A DNA stretch of 6,218 nucleotides from Spirochaetaceae bacterium (GTDB lineage: Bacteria; Spirochaetota; Spirochaetia; Sphaerochaetales; Sphaerochaetaceae), in contig DMKZ01000040.1 of assembly GCA_003454065.1 (NCBI GenBank), forward strand, positions 1-6,218, given 5' to 3'. The notes under the pieces were generated by a model. That model saw only the letters and a program-made list of their open reading frames with translations, had not been told where the DNA came from and made no database searches. The translations under genes and the position numbers were made by a program. Positions 1-3,588 of this stretch are shown here, piece by piece (position 1 is the stretch's first letter; each line of letters opens with the position of its first letter).

Positions 1-320
1 CCTGCCGGTTCCGCAGCGGATTGCAACGCAATGCGCGCGCAGACGCACGACAATGGGCGGAGCGACTACATTCCAAAGGAATGATACAAACGGAAACAAC
101 AGCATGATTCCGCCGGCGAGCCTTTGCTCTGCAACGGCTCGCGCAGATGCGGCCGATGAAGATGTAGAAAGAGAAGGCTCGAACGAAATCACAACGGAAG
201 CATACGAAAACTTTTCGCAGGCAACTGAAGCGCTTTCTCTTTCCGGCTTTGCGCCATCTGGTCACGCAATGGTTTGCAAAGTAAGCTCTTGCGCAGCCGT
301 ACGGCTATGGGCGGAACGAC
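1..320. other. GC-rich repeat-bearing region with no convincing gene
   Basis: I find no reading frame here with a believable start, Shine-Dalgarno and protein-like composition. The plus-strand frame starting at position 53 has no good ribosome site and odd composition. One minus-strand frame stays open to the window edge, but it has no start codon I can support and is serine/alanine-rich. The region contains the repeat pair at 7-74 and 260-328. The 185 bp between them show no other repeat that I can see. Confidence 0.5.
7..74. repeat. Imperfect direct repeat, copy 1
   Basis: This ~68-bp segment matches 260-328 in the same orientation. Shared blocks include CGCA, TTGCAA, GCGCAG, ATGGGCGGA, CGACTAC and TTCC, with scattered substitutions and a 2-base gap near the middle. 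The last 38 bases (37-74 versus 291-328) align without gaps and differ at about seven positions. The repeat is GC-rich, unlike the AT-rich genes that follow. Copy 1 lies close to the window edge, so further copies may lie outside. Confidence 0.7.
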
Positions 321-328
321 TACGTTCC
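260..328. repeat. Imperfect direct repeat, copy 2
   Basis: This is the second copy of the repeat at 7-74, offset by 254 bp over its conserved right half. It differs from copy 1 in containing two strong palindromes (295-306 and 311-330). In copy 1 substitutions destroy this symmetry: ATTCC in place of GTTCC, and GCACGA in place of GTACGG. Its left part (260-290) aligns with 7-36 through GGT, CGCA, GG and TTGCAA. It lies just downstream of the lipoprotein gene. Confidence 0.7.
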
Positions 329-330
329 GC
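295..330. repeat. Palindrome and GC-rich hairpin pair
   Basis: Positions 295-306 (AGCCGTACGGCT) form a perfect 12-bp palindrome. Positions 311-330 form an 8-bp perfect stem (GCGGAACG/CGTTCCGC) around the loop ACTA. A four-base linker separates the two. Neither is followed by a T run on either strand, so they do not look like a classical intrinsic terminator. They could still form RNA structure at the 3' end of the minus-strand transcript, or be the core of a REP-like mobile repeat. Confidence 0.6.
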
Positions 331-414
331 AGTGATGATTAGATTTTAACGCCGTTCTTACACTGTCGTCGATATGTTCTTGCAAATCCGGTTTGATAAC
401 ACTCCGCATCGAAT

Positions 415-579
415 CTAAAAGCTGTTCTGCTCCTTGCAGGACTTAGCTTCATCATATTCATCTTCGAAAAGACTGAACGCATACAATGCAGACTGCCCAT
501 GGGTCTTAATGGACGAACACGAAGACGAAGCGAATACGATGCCAATGCAAGCGCAAATCAAAAACACAACTCTTTTCAT
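415..579 (-). CDS. Small putative lipoprotein (54 aa), possibly frameshifted at its 3' end
   Basis: This short reading frame has a textbook signal sequence: MKR, a hydrophobic stretch VVFLICACIGIVFA, then SSSC, with Cys21 as the likely lipidated residue. The lipobox is relaxed because -3 is Ser rather than Leu. Another possible Cys is C11. The mature part would be ~34 residues, acidic in the middle (FEDEYDE), and exported. A GGAGG sits 7 nt before the ATG, and the start is 22 nt after the stop of the 602-946 gene, so it is probably the last gene of that operon. Past the TAG, the -1 frame continues with helix-like sequence (LLDSMRSVIKPDLQEHIDD) to a stop at 320-322, so the original protein may have been about 85 residues. 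No family is recognised. Confidence 0.6.
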   Translation of the reverse strand: MKRVVFLICACIGIVFASSSCSSIKTHGQSALYAFSLFEDEYDEAKSCKEQNSF

Positions 580-586
580 AAAAACA

Positions 587-591
587 CCTCC
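587..591 (-). promoter_or_regulatory. Shine-Dalgarno of the small lipoprotein gene
   Basis: GGAGG on the minus strand lies 7 nt before the ATG at 579. It is the strongest ribosome site in the accessory cassette and is the main evidence that this short gene is translated. Confidence 0.7.
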
Positions 592-601
592 AATTCTAAA
601 T

Positions 602-946
602 CTAAACGATTTTATACAACAAATCGATTACATTCTTTACCATATCATGAAATGCACCAATCATAAAAACCGCTTCAACGACTTTTTTATCGGAATCATC
701 CCAACCAGATACCTTGTCAACATAGACAAAGTTAGCTTCTTTTCTCTCATCGGCACCGCAATGCCCCCAATATTCAATTTGAGGCTTCAAAGCATCAATA
801 TGAGAACGATATTTCATATACTCATCACCAATTTGCAAAGCAACACGCAAATCACTGCCATCAATAAACACTTCTTCGTGAAGTGCCTTACCTTCTTTAG
901 CATCACCTTTTTTGGGCTTTATTATTGAATCTAGCATAAGTATCAT
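602..946 (-). CDS. Hypothetical protein, 114 aa
   Basis: I do not recognise the family. The product is soluble, charged and without signal peptide or membrane helix. It begins MILMLDSIIKPKKGD, has a central stretch with IEYWGHCGADERKEANF (around residues 57-73), and ends in a predicted amphipathic helix (VVEAVFMIGAFHDMVKNVIDLLYKIV region). The ATG at 946 is chosen because GGAAAGG lies 9 nt upstream, inside the end of the preceding gene. The internal ATG at 937 has no such site. The preceding gene's TGA is one base before this ATG (TGAcATG), so translation is likely coupled. The lipoprotein gene follows after 22 nt. Base composition is AT-rich like the rest of the cassette. It probably acts with its neighbours, but nothing in the sequence shows how. 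Confidence 0.7.
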   Translation of the reverse strand: MILMLDSIIKPKKGDAKEGKALHEEVFIDGSDLRVALQIGDEYMKYRSHIDALKPQIEYWGHCGADERKEANFVYVDKVSGWDDSDKKVVEAVFMIGAFHDMVKNVIDLLYKIV

Positions 947-947
947 G

Positions 948-1208
948 TCAATCGACCTTTCCTATCTTAGTGAGGGTTTCATCAATAGCCTTCCTCAAAT
1001 TAACACACTCCATGACTGAATTTCTCTCCTTACAAAACTTAATTATCATATGGCTCTTAAACTTTATTCGCCTCTTATAAGTAAAAATCTTACAGCTACT
1101 TTTCTCATATTGGCAATAATGCTTAAATCCATCGCCTCTGGTATCATGAAACTCGCAACTTTTACAATTTTTATCAAAGAAATCATAATCTACATATTTT
1201 GCACACAT
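948..1208 (-). CDS. Cysteine-rich small protein, 86 aa, possible metal-binding
   Basis: The family is not recognised. The N-terminal half carries C15-x2-C18, then C32 and C39 (CKSCEFHD ... HYCQYEKSSC), a spacing that could bind zinc or another metal. Further cysteines are C2, C59 and C68. The middle is strongly basic (YKRRIKFKSHMIIKF). There is no signal peptide or membrane segment, so a cytoplasmic location is expected. The ATG start is supported by GAGG about 8 nt upstream. The gene lies 60 nt after the split membrane protein and overlaps the control region of the 114-residue gene, whose Shine-Dalgarno lies in its last codons. A candidate extended -10 promoter lies just upstream (1244-1252). 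Composition is very AT-rich. Metal binding is inferred only from cysteine spacing. Confidence 0.72.
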   Translation of the reverse strand: MCAKYVDYDFFDKNCKSCEFHDTRGDGFKHYCQYEKSSCKIFTYKRRIKFKSHMIIKFCKERNSVMECVNLRKAIDETLTKIGKVD

Positions 1209-1243
1209 TCAACTGCCTCATTTTCTATGATTCAAATGATTAG

Positions 1244-1252
1244 AATATAACA
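1244..1252 (-). promoter_or_regulatory. Candidate extended -10 promoter for the small-gene cassette
   Basis: The minus strand reads TGTTATATT, an extended -10 (TGn) with 5 of 6 matches to TATAAT. No good -35 box lies 17 nt upstream, which extended -10 promoters do not need. It lies in the 60-nt gap between the split membrane gene and the Cys-rich gene and would start transcription about 30 nt before that gene's ATG. In AT-rich DNA such matches also occur by chance. Confidence 0.35.
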
Positions 1253-1268
1253 GCTTCTTCAACAAAAG

Positions 1269-1616
1269 CTACACCCCAATCCCAACAACAATTAAAATGC
1301 ATGCAATAGGACACGCCACGCTAAAACAGCTTATATTTGAGAATACATAACACAAGTATTCAAAAAATGATTGATTGCCTTCTGTCAGTAGACCCAGTTG
1401 GATTCCATCAATTCTACACATAGCCACCAACACCATCCCGCCTGCGTTCCGCATCCCAACAGACAAGCCAACTATAACTCCATGAAACAAAAATAGAAGC
1501 ATAAAAACAAAGCCTATAATTATATTAATCTTGCTAACGCTGAACGACCCGCCAATTGTTGAAAAAAACCTTGTATTGGTTTTATGGCACCATTTGGCGT
1601 ATTTCCTAAACTTCAA
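1269..1616 (-). CDS. C-terminal half of a split membrane protein (115 aa as annotated from TTG)
   Basis: From the TTG at 1616, the frame gives a basic N-terminus, then GGSFSVSKINIIIG (residues 22-35). A membrane helix follows at about 31-54, and a second hydrophobic segment runs about 84-115 to the C-terminus. The TTG start has no convincing Shine-Dalgarno. The same frame is open further upstream to 1661 and reads as protein (NKTGTHPNILGEVDS), which overlaps the 3' end of the 1622-1900 frame. This suggests the natural product is fused to that upstream half. The layout (membrane helices, cytoplasmic linker, a SVSKINI-type segment, another helix) recalls, from memory, small RipA-like multi-pass proteins of unknown role. 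I cannot confirm this without a search. Pseudogene and programmed-frameshift explanations both remain open. Confidence 0.55.
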   Translation of the reverse strand: MKFRKYAKWCHKTNTRFFSTIGGSFSVSKINIIIGFVFMLLFLFHGVIVGLSVGMRNAGGMVLVAMCRIDGIQLGLLTEGNQSFFEYLCYVFSNISCFSVACPIACILIVVGIGV

Positions 1617-1621
1617 CGAAT

Positions 1622-1900
1622 CTACTTCGCCGAGTATATTTGGATGAGTACCCGTTTTGTTAAAAAAAATTCATCATCAAAATTTTCTGCACGATTCAAT
1701 GCAGAAATCTCAGATTCTCTTCCAAAAACAGTGAGTCGCATCTCGAACTCTTCTTGATTCGCTTTTGAAGCACGTGCCATGCAAATCCAAAGAATAGAAA
1801 AAATTATCCCTAAGAGGGATATAAAGCAAAGCAAAATCTGAACACCCCAAAACGTTGTAAATGAAATATCATTTTCCAACGCCTTGCTAAAGATTGCCAC
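1622..1900 (-). CDS. N-terminal half of a split membrane protein (92 aa from GTG)
   Basis: This frame encodes a membrane helix at about residues 18-41 (FWGVQILLCFISLLGIIFSI) followed by a charged, probably cytoplasmic linker (ARASKANQEEFEMRL). It then runs through a T8 tract and stops at 1622. The GTG start has no Shine-Dalgarno. The frame stays open for 11 further codons upstream (QHLFFCITTAY), which look like the start of an earlier membrane helix, up to a TAA at 1934-1936. The annotated start is therefore doubtful, and the 5' end may be lost. After a -1 shift at 1661-1667 the product would continue into the 1269-1616 frame, giving a 210-residue protein (80 + 15 + 115). See the findings for the choice between frameshift signal and decay. 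Confidence 0.5.
   Translation of the reverse strand: MAIFSKALENDISFTTFWGVQILLCFISLLGIIFSILWICMARASKANQEEFEMRLTVFGRESEISALNRAENFDDEFFLTKRVLIQIYSAK
1631..1667 (-). promoter_or_regulatory. Candidate -1 frameshift site: slippery heptamer plus hairpin
   Basis: On the minus strand the zero frame reads TTT TTT TTA at residues 78-80 of the upstream half, so the heptamer T TTT TTA (1661-1667) is correctly phased for -1 slippage. After a 6-nt spacer (1655-1660), CGGGTA (1649-1654) can pair with TACTCG (1631-1636), one G-U pair included, around a 12-nt loop. A -1 shift here leads straight into the open frame of the downstream half. The hairpin is weak, and a one-base mutation in the T8 run would give the same appearance. 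Confidence 0.35.
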
Positions 1901-1946
1901 GTAAGCTGTGGTAATGCAAAAAAATAAATGTTGTTAAAAAAACGTC

Positions 1947-1973
1947 AGAAGGGAGAGGAAGAGGGAGAGGGAG
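1947..1973. repeat. 27-nt pure purine tract (GA-rich)
   Basis: The plus strand is made only of G and A over these 27 bases, built from GGGAGAGG/GAGGGAGAGGGAG-like units. The minus strand, the likely RNA sense, is the CT-rich complement. It lies between the TTGACA promoter candidate and the GTG of the split gene, so it would be in the 5' leader of that transcript. Such tracts change length easily. Confidence 0.75.
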
Positions 1974-2000
1974 TAACTCTTAGACAAAGTTATCGTTGCT

Positions 2001-2029
2001 TTCTTAGGTGATAAATATTTTTTTGTCAA
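2001..2029 (-). promoter_or_regulatory. Candidate sigma70-type promoter upstream of the accessory cassette
   Basis: The minus strand has a perfect -35 box TTGACA (2024-2029), a 17-nt AT-rich spacer and TAAGAA (2001-2006) as a poor -10 (3 of 6). It points toward the split membrane gene and would give a leader of roughly 95 nt. A second TTGACA at 2056-2061 has no good partner -10. The exact -35 and ideal spacing are suggestive, but the -10 is weak. Confidence 0.35.
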
Positions 2030-2160
2030 TCTCTCTTTTTTATTTCTGTTAATTATGTCAAAATAAAAATATAAAATCAAGAAATCAGTCCGTTAATCAG
2101 GTTCTAAGCACAAGCAACTGAGACATATCAACTCTCCCAACTCATTGAAAATCAACAAAA

Positions 2161-2191
2161 GTAATCGTGTGTAATCGAGTAGTAATCGTGT
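2161..2191. repeat. Short tandem repeat, three copies of GTAATCGWGT
   Basis: Copies lie at 2161-2170 (GTAATCGTGT), 2171-2180 (GTAATCGAGT) and 2182-2191 (GTAATCGTGT), with a one-base insert before the third. This is almost one helical turn per unit. The array lies in the intergenic region beyond thiI. It could be an iteron-like protein-binding site or simple repeat noise. Confidence 0.7.
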
Positions 2192-2199
2192 AATTGTAT

Positions 2200-2221
2200 A
2201 GATTTCTCTTACGTGAAATCT
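2200..2221. repeat. Small inverted repeat
   Basis: AGATTTC (2200-2206) and GAAATCT (2215-2221) form a perfect 7-bp stem around an 8-nt loop. It is about 180 bp beyond the thiI stop. There is no T run after it on either strand, so a role as intrinsic terminator is unlikely. It lies directly beside the tandem repeat at 2161-2191. Confidence 0.5.
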
Positions 2222-2397
2222 CTTCAAGCGTTCGCTCGGCCTCATTTCAAATAAGAACGAGCTCTTCCTTGCAATTCGACGCTCGCTCACGCTTGTATCA
2301 AATCTGTTCTCGGGGTGGACGAAGGCTGGAAAACCCTATCATGCTTCCAAAAGACGTTGAATACTGTTATCATCAAGCCATGCGATGCATCAAAGAA

Positions 2398-3582
2398 TCA
2401 GAACTCAGCAGCAGAATACAGGAATTCCTCGCAACCGGACACGGCTGCGTCCTCGGCCTCTTCCGCGCCTGTCATCGAGAAATAAGCCTTCGTTTCCTTT
2501 TCGCGATTGGGTCTGGTCATAGGATGAGATGGCGAAAAAAGCGAACAGCAGTCGCTGTATGGCAGAATGGATGTCTCATAAGTTCCGACTTTACGCGCCA
2601 AAGCGGTTATCGCCTCCTTGTCCATCCCTATCAGCGGGCGCATCACCAGCATATTGGTCATGGAGGTCGTGAAGTCGAGCGCCTCCAAGGTTTGCGAGGC
2701 CACCTGGGCGAGCGATTCGCCGGTTACAAGTGCGCCGCATCGCCTTTTACGAGCGATTTTCTCGGCGACGCGTATCATCGCCGCTCTGAGCATCAGCGTC
2801 TTCTCGCGTTCGGACGCATAGGATTCGATAAGCTTCTCCATCGGGGTGAAATTCACGACATGAAGAACAGTGCCGTTCAGATACGGCGAAATGATTTCAG
2901 CGAGCTTCTTCACCTTGTCCAAAGCCTCATCGCCGGTATATGGGTAAGCATGGAAATAGACCAATTCCAGATGAAGCCCTCTTGATGCCGCCATGTAAGC
3001 GGCGACCGGAGAATCGATTCCTCCCGAAAGCAGGCAAAGAGCCTTTCCAGAAGAACCGGCAGGCAAGCCGCCGGGCGAAGGGCATTGGGAAGAATAGAAG
3101 TATATCCTGTCGCGAACCTCGACATGCAGGATGCGCTTCGGATTCTTCAAGCAAACGGATAGCGAAGGAAAGCATTTATGCACTACGTCGGCAAGGCGGC
3201 ATTCTATCTGATAGCTTGAAAGCGGAAACCCCTTATCCTCCCTCCTCGCATCTATCTTGAACGACGAGCCGTCGTTCGCGAAGCTCTCCTTCAGGACGAC
3301 CTCAGCAAGTCTGTCCATTTCATCGAGATCTTTTTTGCACGAATAGCATCTGGCGAAAAAGGAAATTCCGAACGTAGTCGATAATATGCCGTTCAAAAGC
3401 GAATCCGGAACATCCGACGAAACCTCAAGGTGCATTCTGCCTTTTCCGCTGCGTATGTTCGAGCGATTCGTACCCAGCTTGCTTTTGACATTCAATGCCA
3501 GCTGCCTTTCGAAATCCCTTCTGTTCAACCCTTTCAGCGAAATCTCGCCGAGCCTCATCAAATATTCTTTCTTGCTTTCCAT
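2398..3582 (-). CDS. thiI: tRNA 4-thiouridine synthetase ThiI (tRNA sulfurtransferase), rhodanese-free form
   Basis: ThiI adenylates U8 of tRNA and transfers persulfide sulfur, taken from an IscS-type cysteine desulfurase, to make 4-thiouridine. In many bacteria it also feeds sulfur into thiazole synthesis. It is cytoplasmic. The N-terminal ferredoxin-like region begins YLMRLGEISLKGLNRRDFE (residues 7-25), followed by a THUMP domain to about 165. The linker GGLPAGSSGKALCLLSGGIDS carries the PP-loop SGGIDS (186-191). GESLAQVASQTLEAL (288-302) and RPLIGMDKEAI (315-325) are typical family blocks. In SDCCSLFSPSHP, C346 aligns with the catalytic Cys344 of the E. coli enzyme and C345 lies beside it. 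At 394 residues there is no C-terminal rhodanese domain, as in Bacillus-type ThiI. ATG at 3582 has GAGGA overlapping the parC stop (TGAGGACGAATG), giving a 6-nt gap and coupled translation. Confidence 0.95.
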   Translation of the reverse strand: MESKKEYLMRLGEISLKGLNRRDFERQLALNVKSKLGTNRSNIRSGKGRMHLEVSSDVPDSLLNGILSTTFGISFFARCYSCKKDLDEMDRLAEVVLKESFANDGSSFKIDARREDKGFPLSSYQIECRLADVVHKCFPSLSVCLKNPKRILHVEVRDRIYFYSSQCPSPGGLPAGSSGKALCLLSGGIDSPVAAYMAASRGLHLELVYFHAYPYTGDEALDKVKKLAEIISPYLNGTVLHVVNFTPMEKLIESYASEREKTLMLRAAMIRVAEKIARKRRCGALVTGESLAQVASQTLEALDFTTSMTNMLVMRPLIGMDKEAITALARKVGTYETSILPYSDCCSLFSPSHPMTRPNREKETKAYFSMTGAEEAEDAAVSGCEEFLYSAAEF

Positions 3583-3588
3583 TCGTCC

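Larger units (their letters stand above)
1269..1933 (-). pseudogene. Alternative reading: one frameshifted, 5'-truncated membrane-protein gene
   Basis: Taken together, the two halves and the 11 open codons upstream of the GTG look like parts of one protein. Three features point to decay: no ribosome site at either start, an in-frame TAA just before membrane-helix-like residues, and a frame change at an eight-base homopolymer. Upstream of the TAA the sequence becomes a low-complexity pyrimidine tract rather than an N-terminal domain. This entry is an alternative to the two separate coding calls, not an additional gene. Confidence 0.4.
1901..2397. other. Intergenic region between thiI and the accessory cassette
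   Basis: About 500 bp without a gene I can support. A minus-strand frame at 2093-2290 starts with GTG, lacks a Shine-Dalgarno and runs through a tandem repeat, so I left it out. From right to left the region holds a moderately GC-rich zone after the thiI stop, a small inverted repeat (2200-2221), a tandem repeat (2161-2191), an AT-rich stretch with two TTGACA boxes on the minus strand (2056-2061 and 2024-2029) and a purine tract (1947-1973). No stem followed by a T run was found after thiI. This is the boundary between the GC-richer operon and the AT-rich cassette. Confidence 0.6.

Noticed and set aside
311..330. Intrinsic terminator for the cassette
   Set aside because: The hairpin is strong but is not followed by a T run on the minus strand, where the next bases are CCCATAGC.
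1..330. CRISPR array
   Set aside because: Only two copies of a long imperfect repeat 254 bp apart; there are no short, identical, regularly spaced repeats.
53..349. 98-codon plus-strand frame in the left repeat region
   Set aside because: It has no Shine-Dalgarno, runs through both repeat copies and ends within the antisense of the lipoprotein tail. The protein has no recognisable domain.
339..545. 68-codon minus-strand open frame overlapping the lipoprotein gene
   Set aside because: It is out of frame with the signal peptide, lacks a Shine-Dalgarno and reads as Arg/Ser-rich sequence. The lipoprotein frame has GGAGG and a clear signal sequence.
434..928. 164-codon plus-strand open frame
   Set aside because: It lies antisense to the 114-residue gene and the lipoprotein gene, has no good Shine-Dalgarno, and its composition is what the reverse of those genes gives. 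The minus-strand genes have strong ribosome sites and tight spacing.
2093..2290. 65-codon minus-strand frame (GTG start) in the intergenic region
   Set aside because: There is no ribosome site, its leucine-rich middle is produced by the short tandem repeat at 2161-2191, and it matches no family I know.
2194..2985. 263-codon plus-strand frame
   Set aside because: Mostly antisense to thiI, whose motifs (PP-loop, DCC) are unmistakable on the other strand.
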